DNA of 64,000 nucleotides from Frigidibacter sp. RF13 (GTDB lineage Bacteria; Pseudomonadota; Alphaproteobacteria; Rhodobacterales; Rhodobacteraceae). The notes beneath the pieces are model-generated. The model saw only the letters and a program-made list of their open reading frames with translations, was not told the origin of the DNA and did not search any database. The first letter of the stretch is position 1. Each line of letters starts with the position of its first letter. The stretch spans positions 124,001 through 188,000 of the forward strand of contig NZ_JAPNUE010000007.1 of assembly GCF_026626305.1 (NCBI RefSeq). Direction: 5' to 3'. Made by a program: the position numbers and the translations under genes. Positions 39,349-48,761 of this stretch are shown here, in pieces.

Positions 39349-40365
39349 ATGACCAATGCCCTTTCCCGCCTTCTTGCTGACCGCGACTGGCTTCTGGCCG
39401 ATGGCGCGACCGGCACCAACCTCTTCAACATGGGGCTTGAGGCGGGCGAGCCGCCGGAACTGTGGAACACCGACCGGCCGGACAATATCCGCGCACTTTA
39501 CCGCAATGCGGTCGAGGCCGGGTCGGACCTCTTCCTGACCAACACGTTCGGCGGCAATGCCGCGCGGTTGAAGCTGCACAATGCGCAAGGCCGCGTGCGC
39601 GAACTGAACCGCATCGGCGCAAGCCTTGGCCGCGAGATCGCCGATGCCGCAGGCCGCCCGGTCGTCGTCGCGGGCTCGATGGGCCCGACGGGCGAGATCA
39701 TGGAGCCGATGGGCAGCCTGACCCATGCGATCGCCGTCGAGGTATTCCACGAACAGGCCGAGGGCCTGAAGGAAGGCGGCGCCGATGTTCTTTGGGTCGA
39801 GACGATCTCGGCCCCCGAGGAATTTCGCGCCGCGGCCGAGGCCTGCGCGCTGGCGGGCATGCCCTGGTGCGGCACGATGAGCTTTGATACGGCAGGCCGC
39901 ACGATGATGGGCGTGACCTCGGCGCAGATGGTGTCGCTGGTCGCGAAGCTGCCGAACCCGCCCCTTGCCTTCGGCGCCAATTGCGGGGTGGGCGCCTCCG
40001 ACCTCATGCGCACGGTGATGGGTTTCATGGCGGCTGGCCCGGAACTGCCGGTCATCGCGAAGGGCAATGCGGGCATACCGAAATATCACGACGGCCATAT
40101 CCATTATGACGGCACGCCTGAACTGATGGGCGAATATGCGGTTCTGGCGCGCGATGCGGGTGCCACGATCATCGGCGGCTGCTGCGGCACGATGCCGGAT
40201 CACCTGCGTTCGATGCGCGCCGCGTTGGAAAGCCACCCGCGCGGCCCCCGCCCGACGCTCGACGAAATCGCATCGAAGCTCGGCGCCTTCTCGTCCGCCT
40301 CTGACGGCACGGGCGAACCGTCGGGCGCGGAGCGGCGCGAGCGCGGCGCCCGTCGGCGCGGCTGA
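39349..40365 (+). CDS. bmt: Betaine--homocysteine S-methyltransferase
   Basis: 338 residues, zinc-dependent methyltransferase making methionine from homocysteine, with glycine betaine (or another methyl donor) as source. The homocysteine-binding barrel has LLADGATGTNLFNMG, TNTFGGNAARL and the three zinc cysteines C212 (GANCGVG), C278 and C279 (GGCCGT). The alphaproteobacterial form differs from animal BHMT and is common in Rhodobacterales. It begins 68 nt after the MprF-like stop, inside a folded leader. The last about 15 residues are arginine/glycine-rich and probably disordered. Confidence 0.9.
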   Translation: MTNALSRLLADRDWLLADGATGTNLFNMGLEAGEPPELWNTDRPDNIRALYRNAVEAGSDLFLTNTFGGNAARLKLHNAQGRVRELNRIGASLGREIADAAGRPVVVAGSMGPTGEIMEPMGSLTHAIAVEVFHEQAEGLKEGGADVLWVETISAPEEFRAAAEACALAGMPWCGTMSFDTAGRTMMGVTSAQMVSLVAKLPNPPLAFGANCGVGASDLMRTVMGFMAAGPELPVIAKGNAGIPKYHDGHIHYDGTPELMGEYAVLARDAGATIIGGCCGTMPDHLRSMRAALESHPRGPRPTLDEIASKLGAFSSASDGTGEPSGAERRERGARRRG

Positions 40366-40810
40366 GGGCTTCAGGTCAAGGAAGTTGGGGAGGGCTTGCG
40401 TAGAGTCTGTCTGCGCCAGCCGTTAGGGTAGCGGCGTCGTCTCGGCTTGGGGTTGGTCGACCGGTCTAGTCGGCTTTTCCCTTGCGCGGCATCAAGACAG
40501 GTGCCCGCAAATCCTTGCGGAACAGCGATTGCAGTTCTTCGCGCGACAACCCGCCATCCGCATTCTGATGGCGGAAGGCTGTGCTGCGCAGCGACCAGGT
40601 CGGGACGGCAATACGTAGCCAACCCAGCGCAGACATATTGCTCTCGCCCTGATGGCGAGAGGCTATGGACAGCTTCATGTGTTGCACCCCAGCAAGAACA
40701 AGCAGACCAGTGAGAGGATCAGGAGCGAGCGCTGTGGCTAAACTGCGGCAAAATCTGGGTCAACCCAAGTCATGCGAATACGACGTCGGGTCCCTCAGAG
40801 GGGTGGCTGG
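40366..40810. other. 445-bp gap between bmt and the P450 operon
   Basis: Apart from the possible small gene and its hairpin, I see nothing in this stretch. No clear terminator was found for either convergent unit. Confidence 0.5.
40466..40636 (-). CDS. Possible small protein, unknown
   Basis: 56 residues, MSALGWLRIAVPTWSLRS... ending MPRKGKAD, basic, no signal peptide, no family recognised. It is the only feature with coding look in the 445-bp gap between bmt and the P450 operon. An 8-bp hairpin (CTCTCGCC-CTGAT-GGCGAGAG, 40641-40661) sits right over the ribosome-site region of the start. Could be a spurious frame. Confidence 0.3.
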   Translation of the reverse strand: MSALGWLRIAVPTWSLRSTAFRHQNADGGLSREELQSLFRKDLRAPVLMPRKGKAD

Positions 40811-42178
40811 TTATTGCCGACCGCTCAGAAACAGTCTGATGCCGGATCGGGATCGAACGGTCAGAAATGCAACCGGGGCGGGAATATCTGCTTTTCGGAC
40901 CGCGAATCGCCAGGATTTCAGGAGAACCGCCAGAACAAGCGGCCCCTCGATCATGGCAAAGCCCGCGCCCGGGCAGACGCGCGGGCCGGCCGAGAAGGGG
41001 AAATAGGCTTGCCGCGCCGAAGTTCGGCCATCCTCCCGCCGCCATCGATCCGGATCGAATATGTCAGGATCGTGCCAAAGCCGTTCGTGCCTGTGCACAT
41101 GCCAGGGCGAGAGCACGATCTGCGCGCCGGCCCGGACCGCCCGGCCCCTGAGATCGACCTGGCAGCTATTCTGCCGCACCATCATCGGCACCGGCGGATA
41201 GAGCCTGAGCGTTTCGCGGAAGATGTCGCGCAAGGTGGTAAGGCCCGCCACATCCGATAATGCCGACGGGTCCGGCAGGCGCGCCGCTTCCTCCGCCGCG
41301 CGTTCCTGCACCTCGGGATGGGCGGCGATCAGATAAAGCGCCCAGGCGAGCGCCGAGGCCGAGGTCTCGTGCCCGGCAAGGAAGAAGATCGCCACCTGAT
41401 CGACCATCTCCTCTGTGGTGAAACAGCGCCCGGATTCAGGATCGGGAGTGGTCATGATCTTGGTGGCGAGGTCGTCCGGTGCGGTGCCCGCGCGGATCGC
41501 GGCCATCCGCTGTTCCGTCAGCCGGGTGATCAACGCCCGGATCTCCCGGGCGGCACGGCGGGCGCTTTTCCGGTGAAAGCGCGGCAGCCAGCGCGACAGG
41601 GGCAGGAAGGCGCCGAGGTTCAGGAGCGGTTGCGCGCGCTGATAGCGGCGGAAGGCGGCAAAGACCGCCGCCGCCGTCTCATCCTCGATCGGGATCGAAA
41701 AGAGCGTGCGGAAGATGATGTCGGCAGCGGCATGGCTCATCGCCTCCTCGACCTCGACCACCCGGCCCTCATGGGCGGCGAGCCGCGCAGAGGCCGCCTC
41801 GGCGGCGGCCAGCATCGCCGGAAATATCTCGCGCAGCCGCCCGCCTTCGAAGGCCGGGTCGATGATGCGGCGTTGCGCCTGCCATTCGGCGCCATTGGTG
41901 ACGAAGACCGACCGGCCGAGAAGCGGCGCCAGCCCTTCGCGGATCCGGTCGGATTTCGGGAATTCGGCGGGACGCTCCTTCAGCACCAGGTCGATCAGGT
42001 CGGGGTGATTGCAGAGGTAGGAGCGGAAGAAGGGCGTGCGGAATTCCGCCATCCAGGCGCGGTAGAGCCGCGCGGGCTGAGCCGAGAGTATGTCCTGCCG
42101 GAAAAGCCGCAGGTAGCGCCAGAGCGAGACGCGATCGGCGCGCGGTTCAGGCTTCGGCGCGGGATTGAGCCCGCTCAC
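40811..42178 (-). CDS. Cytochrome P450
   Basis: 455 residues. All P450 signatures are present: the I-helix AGHETSAS, the K-helix ExxR in ETLRLYPP, and the haem loop FPFSAGPRVCPG with C402 as the thiolate ligand. No membrane anchor, so soluble; it needs an external ferredoxin and reductase, which are not encoded nearby. The sequence type resembles bacterial CYP102-like/CYP4-like fatty acid or terpene hydroxylases more than camphor-type P450s, but the substrate is open. Last gene of a three-gene operon with 4-nt overlaps. Confidence 0.92.
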   Translation of the reverse strand: MSGLNPAPKPEPRADRVSLWRYLRLFRQDILSAQPARLYRAWMAEFRTPFFRSYLCNHPDLIDLVLKERPAEFPKSDRIREGLAPLLGRSVFVTNGAEWQAQRRIIDPAFEGGRLREIFPAMLAAAEAASARLAAHEGRVVEVEEAMSHAAADIIFRTLFSIPIEDETAAAVFAAFRRYQRAQPLLNLGAFLPLSRWLPRFHRKSARRAAREIRALITRLTEQRMAAIRAGTAPDDLATKIMTTPDPESGRCFTTEEMVDQVAIFFLAGHETSASALAWALYLIAAHPEVQERAAEEAARLPDPSALSDVAGLTTLRDIFRETLRLYPPVPMMVRQNSCQVDLRGRAVRAGAQIVLSPWHVHRHERLWHDPDIFDPDRWRREDGRTSARQAYFPFSAGPRVCPGAGFAMIEGPLVLAVLLKSWRFAVRKADIPAPVAFLTVRSRSGIRLFLSGRQ

Positions 42179-43413
42179 CGGAAGGCACCATAGGGATTTT
42201 GCGGCTCCACGATCCGGCTCTTCGAGGGCGCCCGCCTGCCGAAGCGCTGCCAGAGCGTCTTCGGCCCCGCCGTCACCGCGAAATAATCATACTCGTCCGG
42301 CGCGCCGTTGAGATTGTCGAAGGCGCAGAGATACTGGAAATGCAGCCGGAAATAGCGCCGCCTGAGTCTTTGCCAGCGCGCGGGCGACAGGGTTCGGCTG
42401 AAGGCGGCCGAGAGGACAAGCGGCCAGCGCTGCGCCGGACCCGCCATGCCCGACACCGCCACAGGATCGCAAAGCGCAAAGGCGCAGCCATCGCCCGGAG
42501 CGGTCACATCAACCCAGGCCAGTTCGGGCCGCTCGGAGAGATAGGCCAGATCCTCGCGCAGCCGCGCCGCGCCGGGCAGGAAACTGACCATCGGCACCAC
42601 CTGCCCGAGCGTCAGCAGCGAGAGCGCCGGGCCGTCGGGAAGAATCGGCTCGCGCCGGATCAGATCGGCGAGGATCGAGATGGCCAGATGCGCGCCCGAA
42701 GAATGGCCGACCACCAGAAGCTCGTCCCATTCCCCTGCCAGATCGGCGGCAATCCGGGCGCGGAATTCGGCGATCCGCGCCTCGAGCGCCACTGGATAGG
42801 CGCCGTCCTCGACCGTGGTGAAGGCATAGTCATGCATCAGATACCAGGCGAAGATGCGCCGGTCATAGCGGCGGAAGAGCCAGAGCCCGCCCCAGACGCT
42901 GCCCGCCACAAGGATCAGTCCGAGAAGGTCGCCCGGAAGCCCGCCGACCGGCAGAAAGCGCGCCGCCACAAGACCGACGCCGATGGCCATCAGAAGCTGC
43001 AAGATCAGCGCCGCGATCGGATAAAGCGCCGCGATCATCGGCCCTTTCCGCAACCGCATCAGGCGCCTCAGCGCGCCGGAGCGGAGATAAAGCCAGGAGG
43101 TTCGCGCCAACTGGCGGTAGGTCTCGACGATCCCCTGCCCCATCGAGGCTTTCACAAGATCAGACCAGACCAGAACCTCGACTTCGGCCGATACGTCGCG
43201 GCCCTCGACCTCGGCCTCGATCAGCCAGCCATAACCACCGCCCGCCTTCGGAGTGAGCGCGATATCATGGCCAGAGAGTTCCGCCTGCAGCGCTGACTCG
43301 CTGCGGTAGAGCTCCCGATAGCGGCGCGGCGGAAAAGGGTCGTAGCCCGGAACATAGAACAGTTTCCGGCGCCGGACCGGACCGGTTTCCGCGGCATATC
43401 GAGACGCTGTCAC
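42175..43413 (-). CDS. Membrane-associated alpha/beta-hydrolase-like protein
   Basis: 412 residues with a serine-hydrolase nucleophile elbow GHSSGAH (about residue 234-240) and two central hydrophobic helices (about 130-150 and 160-185). The N-terminus (RKLFYVPGYDPFPPRRYRELY) may form the first strand and oxyanion hole. Acid and histidine residues of a triad could not be fixed. Position between a DUF2059 protein and a P450, overlapping both, hints at a lipid or ester substrate shared with the P450 (inference). Confidence 0.7.
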   Translation of the reverse strand: MTASRYAAETGPVRRRKLFYVPGYDPFPPRRYRELYRSESALQAELSGHDIALTPKAGGGYGWLIEAEVEGRDVSAEVEVLVWSDLVKASMGQGIVETYRQLARTSWLYLRSGALRRLMRLRKGPMIAALYPIAALILQLLMAIGVGLVAARFLPVGGLPGDLLGLILVAGSVWGGLWLFRRYDRRIFAWYLMHDYAFTTVEDGAYPVALEARIAEFRARIAADLAGEWDELLVVGHSSGAHLAISILADLIRREPILPDGPALSLLTLGQVVPMVSFLPGAARLREDLAYLSERPELAWVDVTAPGDGCAFALCDPVAVSGMAGPAQRWPLVLSAAFSRTLSPARWQRLRRRYFRLHFQYLCAFDNLNGAPDEYDYFAVTAGPKTLWQRFGRRAPSKSRIVEPQNPYGAFR

Positions 43414-44270
43414 AGGTTGGTCCCGACCATCCAGCGGCCGACCGCGCCTCCCAGTTCGCCCGAGAGGGTGACAAACAGCCGATCGTAGGCTGCAAAGAGC
43501 GCCCGGTTCAGCGCCACACCTTCGGCGGTTTCGGAGAATGCCAGATAGAGCTCGAGTTCCGCATCCGACAGCGGGCCGTAGGCCAGCGTGCCGAAGGCCA
43601 TCAGCCAGCTGTCGGTCTCGCCGCGTACCTCTCCCTCCTGCGCCCAGACCTGGGCGAGGATCTCGTCATCGGGCAGCGCCGTCTTCGCGCCTGCCGATGC
43701 CGACAGCGCCTTCAGGAAAGCGACATTGGCATTGAGCGCGCTCGAGACATTCATGTCGACCAGATGGTTGGCGTCGACGAACCGGCGCAGCGTCTTGTAC
43801 CGGCCGTCCCCCTCAACCTCGAGCCGCCCGGCCATGGCGCGCGCACTCTCCTCGACGCCATCATCGTTAAGCGCATCGCGGGCCGATACTTCAAGCCGCA
43901 TGATCTTCTGTCCGAGATCGGAGCCAAGGAAGGCAAGGATGGGCGCTGTATCGACGCCAATTTGGTCAAGTTCCGCCGCGAAAGCCGCATGGAAGAGCGG
44001 GCCGAGACGCTCCGGCGCATAGATCCGCTCGACCTCCGCTTGCCAGGACGACCCGCCACCGCCCTGCAGGAACCGCCGGTCCAGATCACCCCCATAGGCC
44101 GCGCCCTCGCGCGCCATCACGTCGAGAAGCTCGGGCATGAGCATCGCCTCTTCAAGCGCACTCGCAGCGGCACCGACATCCGAGACCCGCGCCGCTTCGG
44201 CCAGCGCGGGCCGGGTCGCAATGCCGCCAAGGGAAACCGCGACGAAAAAAATCAGTGCGACAATCCGCAT
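43410..44270 (-). CDS. Periplasmic DUF2059 protein
   Basis: 286 residues, signal peptide about 1-24 (ending ALA), then an all-helical body with the DUF2059-type LGPLFHAAFAAEL and YLAFSETAEGVALNRALFAAY segments. The function of the family is unknown. It is the first gene of the operon with the hydrolase and P450, with ATGA overlap. Confidence 0.75.
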   Translation of the reverse strand: MRIVALIFFVAVSLGGIATRPALAEAARVSDVGAAASALEEAMLMPELLDVMAREGAAYGGDLDRRFLQGGGGSSWQAEVERIYAPERLGPLFHAAFAAELDQIGVDTAPILAFLGSDLGQKIMRLEVSARDALNDDGVEESARAMAGRLEVEGDGRYKTLRRFVDANHLVDMNVSSALNANVAFLKALSASAGAKTALPDDEILAQVWAQEGEVRGETDSWLMAFGTLAYGPLSDAELELYLAFSETAEGVALNRALFAAYDRLFVTLSGELGGAVGRWMVGTNL

Positions 44271-44450
44271 CCGCCCTACCTGCCAAACCAGCGCTGCCGA
44301 AGCCTATCCTGTGTCACTGCCGGTGCCAATAAGCGCCACCGGGGCGATCGGCGCCTTGTCGCGCCCCGTCGGGCGGGCGGCGCCGCATTTTGCTGTTGCA
44401 GAGCCTCGCAACCCCGGCTAAACCCCGCCCCCAGACGACCCCCGAAGTGC

Positions 44451-44540
<90 letters not shown>

Positions 44541-44678
44541 TTAGTCTTTGAATTTATTAATAAAAGTTGCACCTTCGCGCTATTACCCCACAAAGGACCC
44601 CACAAAGAAAAAATGCTTGGCCTCGCGCCATTGCGTTAATGGCCCTACTTCAAGATAACAGAGTAACCCACGCAGCGC
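44541..44678. other. AT-rich island end next to tRNA
   Basis: 138 bp, much richer in A/T than the flanks, with a tandem CCCCACAAAG repeat (about 44587 and 44598) that may be integrase arm-type sites. No gene seen. Confidence 0.4.
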
Positions 44679-47546
44679 TTAGACCGCCCCCATGCCATCG
44701 TCGAAGGTCGAAACTAAGCCAAGCAGTTTGCCGACAATGCGCTCCACAACGGATTTTCGCTCAAGAATCTTCGGTTTCACCGACAGCGCATCGACGATCT
44801 CGCCCTGCAAGGGACGTTTGCCCGAGAAGTGATATTGTTCGATCATGGCCCTGAAGGCCGCAGGGTCGATCTGTTCAGCCGCGCAGACTTGCTCAATCGC
44901 GGCTAATCTCTCCGCACTCCAGAAGTCAGAGAAGGCCGCTTGAACGTCTTGCCCTTTGCCAAGCCTCGGCATGTGTTGCTCGATGAACTTCTCGATCAGT
45001 TCGCGCTTGCTTCGCAGCTGCTTTTCGCTGCCCAGAAGATCGTCAATCATTTTCCGCTTGGCTTTTGAAGCGTCACGAATCTTGGGGTCCAGACTGTCAG
45101 CCTCTTCCATCGCTGCAGCCAACAGCGCCAAGATATAGGCCACGTTGATTTCGTCACGCTGAATCAGTTCCAACTCGAAGTCGACCTCATCGATGATCGA
45201 AGCCGCATCGGTGGGCTTGTCGGTCTTGGCCTTGTCGTGAATGTCCAGATACTTGCTTTTGTAGTCTTCGAAGGTCTGGGCGTCCAAGTCCAAGGCCTTG
45301 GGGTCGAACTCGGTGAAGCTGGTCAGGACGTTTCGCAGGCGGATCAGATCGCGGAAAGCCCGAACAAAGGCGAGTTGGTCAACCTCTGACTTCAGATCGT
45401 CAACCGCACCGGGGGTTGGGGCGATGTCACGCAAGGCGGCCACTGCGGCGTTGAACTGGTCAAGGTAGTCTTCGTAAGGGGCAAGAAGGATCGTCTCAAT
45501 CGCCTCCTTGTTCGAGAACAGCGTGATCGCCTGATCGGTGTTTGGCTTGAGGTTGCGAAAGCAAACCACGTTGCCTTGCGACTTCAACTGCCCCAAAATC
45601 CGGTTGGTCCGTGAAAACGCCTGTATCAGCCCGTGGTAACGCAGGTTCTTGTCGACATAGAGCGTGTTGACCTTTTTGGCGTCGAACCCGGTCAAGAACA
45701 TGTTGACCACCAGCAGGATATCCAGCCGGTCCTTGTCCTGGGCATCCTTCCGGTCACGGTTCTTCAGCCGTTGGCTCAGGTGGTTGTAGTAGGTGTAGAA
45801 CCCCGTGCCGTCCTTCACGGTTTCCTTGGTCTGATACATCGCGTTGTAGTCGGCCACGAAACTTTCGAGCTTGTCGCGCTTGTGGACGTTCACCGGCAGG
45901 TCAGCGACGTTCAGGTCGGGGTCGCCGATCAGGCCATCGGCGTCGGGGTCTTCCTCGTTGGCGGCATAGGTGAAGATCGTGGCCACGCGCAGATGATGCT
46001 GGCCCGCTTCCCGCTTGCGCTTGAAGGCTTCGTAATAGGTGATCAGCGCGTCGACCGAACTGACGCACAGCATCGCGGAAAACTGCTTCCCATGGGTCTT
46101 GCGGTCGTGGTTGGCGATGATCCAGTCGACCACGCCTTCTATGCGGTCGGGGTTCTCGAAGAACTCCTTCACGTTGATCGCGGGCACGTCTTCGTCGATC
46201 AGACTGCCGTCCTTGCGCTTCAACCGCCCCCAGTATTCGACCGAGAACCGCAGCACGTTCTCATCCGCAATCGCGTCGGTAATGACATATTTGTGCAGGC
46301 ATTCGGCAAACAGGTCTTTGGTAGTCTGCTTGCCCACTGCGTTTTCGGCGAAGATCGGGGTGCCGGTGAACCCAAACAGCTGCGCGCGGCTGAAGAACTG
46401 CACGATCCGCTTGTGCGTTTCGCCGAACTGCGAGCGGTGGCATTCGTCGAAGATGAAGACCACGCGCTGATCCTTGACCGCCTCCAGCGCGGCCTCGTGC
46501 CTTGCTATCGCCGTGTTGAGCTTTTGAATGGTGGTGACGATCAGCTTGCGGCCGCTACCCAGCTGGCCCACCAGCGCCTTGGTGTTGTCGGTGCCGTCCA
46601 CCGACCCTTCCGAGAAGTGGTTGAATTCCTTGGTCGTCTGATAATCCAGATCGGCCCTGTCCACCACGAAGACAACCTTGTCGACCTTGGGGTTCTCGAT
46701 CAGGAGTTGCGCGGCCTTGAAGCTGGTCAGCGTCTTGCCCGACCCCGTGGTGTGCCAGATATAGCCGTTCTTGCGGCCTGCCTTCACCCGCGCGTCAATC
46801 GCCTCGACCGCGTAATACTGATAGGGGCGCAGCACCATCAGCACCTTGTCGCTTTCGTGCAGCACGATGTATTTCGCCACCATCTTCGACATGTGGCACT
46901 TTTCAAGGAACACGTCGGCAAAGGCGTCGATCTGGGTGATCAGGGTGTTATCCTCGGTCGCCCAGTAGAAGGTCTGCTTGAAATCCTGATCGCGGTTGTT
47001 GGCGTAGTATTTCGTGTTCACGCCGTTCGAGATGACGAACAGCTGCACATATTGAAACAGCCCCGCGTCGGCCCAATAGCTGTGGCGCTGATAACGGTTG
47101 ATCTGGTTGAAGGCCTCGCGCAGCTCCACCCCGCGCCGCTTCAGCTCGATCTGCACCAAGGGCAGGCCGTTGATCAGCAGCGTGATGTCGTAGCGGGTCT
47201 TGTGGTGGCCCTCGACGGTCACCTGAGTGGCCACCTGATACTGGTTGCGGCACCATTCGTCGCAGTTCAGAAACTGGAGATAGGCCGAGGTGCCATCATC
47301 GCGCGCCAGATGCATACGCCCGCGCAGGGTCTTGGCGCGGTCAAAGACATTGCCCTTGTCCAGATGGTTCAGCACGCGGGCAAATTCGGTGTCGGACAGG
47401 GTGATGTTGTTCTGAATACCCAGCTGCAGGCGCAGGTTGGCGTGCAGGGCGGCAGAGTCTGGCAGGGTGACGGGGGCATAGCCAAGGCCAATCAGGCGGG
47501 CCAGCAAGCCCGCCTCCATCTGCGCTTCGGATTGATAGTCGGCCAT
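44679..47546 (-). CDS. hsdR: Type I restriction endonuclease, R subunit
   Basis: 955 residues. The N-terminal PD-(D/E)xK nuclease core shows D120 (RYDITLLING) and E134-x-K136 (QIELKRRG). It is followed by a superfamily 2 translocase with Walker A TTGSGKT (266-272), DECHR (367-371), FGFTGTP and a late QAFSRTNR. This subunit cuts unmodified DNA after ATP-driven translocation by the M2S1 core. It starts 9 nt after hsdS and is the last gene of the operon, its stop about 130 bp from the tRNA. Full length and apparently intact. Confidence 0.95.
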   Translation of the reverse strand: MADYQSEAQMEAGLLARLIGLGYAPVTLPDSAALHANLRLQLGIQNNITLSDTEFARVLNHLDKGNVFDRAKTLRGRMHLARDDGTSAYLQFLNCDEWCRNQYQVATQVTVEGHHKTRYDITLLINGLPLVQIELKRRGVELREAFNQINRYQRHSYWADAGLFQYVQLFVISNGVNTKYYANNRDQDFKQTFYWATEDNTLITQIDAFADVFLEKCHMSKMVAKYIVLHESDKVLMVLRPYQYYAVEAIDARVKAGRKNGYIWHTTGSGKTLTSFKAAQLLIENPKVDKVVFVVDRADLDYQTTKEFNHFSEGSVDGTDNTKALVGQLGSGRKLIVTTIQKLNTAIARHEAALEAVKDQRVVFIFDECHRSQFGETHKRIVQFFSRAQLFGFTGTPIFAENAVGKQTTKDLFAECLHKYVITDAIADENVLRFSVEYWGRLKRKDGSLIDEDVPAINVKEFFENPDRIEGVVDWIIANHDRKTHGKQFSAMLCVSSVDALITYYEAFKRKREAGQHHLRVATIFTYAANEEDPDADGLIGDPDLNVADLPVNVHKRDKLESFVADYNAMYQTKETVKDGTGFYTYYNHLSQRLKNRDRKDAQDKDRLDILLVVNMFLTGFDAKKVNTLYVDKNLRYHGLIQAFSRTNRILGQLKSQGNVVCFRNLKPNTDQAITLFSNKEAIETILLAPYEDYLDQFNAAVAALRDIAPTPGAVDDLKSEVDQLAFVRAFRDLIRLRNVLTSFTEFDPKALDLDAQTFEDYKSKYLDIHDKAKTDKPTDAASIIDEVDFELELIQRDEINVAYILALLAAAMEEADSLDPKIRDASKAKRKMIDDLLGSEKQLRSKRELIEKFIEQHMPRLGKGQDVQAAFSDFWSAERLAAIEQVCAAEQIDPAAFRAMIEQYHFSGKRPLQGEIVDALSVKPKILERKSVVERIVGKLLGLVSTFDDGMGAV

Positions 47547-47555
47547 GCTTACCCC

Positions 47556-48761
47556 TTAGACAAACATCTGCTGGAGCAGACCCTTTTTGAAATCCTGCAT
47601 GCGGTCGACCTGAGCCTGCACCGCTGAGATTTTGGCATCCATGGCCGAGAGGGCTTCGACGATTTTGGCTTGTTCTTCGGGGTGGGGGAAGGGCAAGGGC
47701 ATGTCCATGAAATCCCCCATAGAGATAGCCATCCGGTCGTGACGCGCGCCATAATTTGCAACTGACTTCATGTAGTCATGCCAAAAGGTTGTTTCGAAGA
47801 AGGTGTTAAAAAAGTCAGTGTTTGCTTCTTTGAAACGGAAAACCGTGTAGAGCGGTGACATAACGCCATCACCTACATCGTTTCTTTTTATCGGTCCAAC
47901 CGGGGCTGTCACAGAAATCCGGGGATTGTAAACAAAATCGCCCAACTTGACGATGTAGTAGCCGCCAAGGTTTTCGGCGTTGGCAATATCCTTATCAAAG
48001 TAACTACCTTGATCGACCACGCCTTGCGCAGCAGAATTGGTCAAAACGCGCATGTATTGAAGATCGCCATTCTTGGCTTTGCAGCGTGTCGCCACCTCCC
48101 CCAACCGCTTTTCTTCCCACTCGGGAAAGGCGGTGCCGTCGGGTTGGGTGAAGCGGAGGGTTTGGCTGAACAGCGATTGCATCAGCCCACGTTTGTAGGT
48201 CTGCAACCCCAAAACCCGCGCCCGCAGCGCCGCAATCTTGGCGTCCACCGCGCCAAGGAAGGCGGCGATTTTCTTTTGTTCGGGGAGGCTGGGGGCGACA
48301 AGCCTCAGGCTTCTAAGGTTGTCATTATACAATCTAGCGATAGTTGTGTTTTCGGTTGTCCAGCGCGTGTTTTCATAGCAGTGAAATAAGAAGGCGTTTG
48401 AAACCTTCTCTTCGCCGTTCGCAACCCAAACGATATTCGAATCTTGAAAGTAGGCAGGGCTTCCATCAAAGATTACTAACCTTCCAATAGTTCCCGCCGC
48501 AGATATCAAGATATCGCCCACTTTTGGGTACGGGTATTTTTTCTTAAATTTCGCATATAGTTCTGTTGAGATGAAGGCGTCTGGCTCCTTCCCGAAAGTC
48601 CCAATCTTGTAAAATGGCACATCCCCGGTCGTGTTGGTTTCCTCTTTCATTATCCTCTTACACATCGAAACTGGACCAAGCTCACCAAGCTTTAGATGAC
48701 CCCACTCCCCCCCAAACCCCGGAAACCGCAGCCGTGGCACGCTCCCACCTGTACCGCTCAT
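47556..48761 (-). CDS. hsdS: Type I restriction specificity subunit
   Basis: 401 residues with two target-recognition domains (about 15-150 and 210-360). Each is followed by a helical conserved region (AVDAKIAALRARVLGLQTYKRGLMQSLFS and AMDAKISAVQAQVDRMQDFKKGLLQQMF are alike, shown here as related segments near residues 170-197 and 373-400). The DNA of both recognition domains is visibly richer in A/T than its neighbours, a sign of domain exchange. It reads a bipartite target with HsdM. Overlaps the nuclease gene upstream by 4 nt. No partial hsdS copies exist nearby. Confidence 0.93.
   Translation of the reverse strand: MSGTGGSVPRLRFPGFGGEWGHLKLGELGPVSMCKRIMKEETNTTGDVPFYKIGTFGKEPDAFISTELYAKFKKKYPYPKVGDILISAAGTIGRLVIFDGSPAYFQDSNIVWVANGEEKVSNAFLFHCYENTRWTTENTTIARLYNDNLRSLRLVAPSLPEQKKIAAFLGAVDAKIAALRARVLGLQTYKRGLMQSLFSQTLRFTQPDGTAFPEWEEKRLGEVATRCKAKNGDLQYMRVLTNSAAQGVVDQGSYFDKDIANAENLGGYYIVKLGDFVYNPRISVTAPVGPIKRNDVGDGVMSPLYTVFRFKEANTDFFNTFFETTFWHDYMKSVANYGARHDRMAISMGDFMDMPLPFPHPEEQAKIVEALSAMDAKISAVQAQVDRMQDFKKGLLQQMFV

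Noticed and set aside
45633..47627. 664-codon open frame antisense to hsdR
   Set aside because: Shadow of the HsdR codon pattern; no motif, and it crosses the hsdS-hsdR junction.
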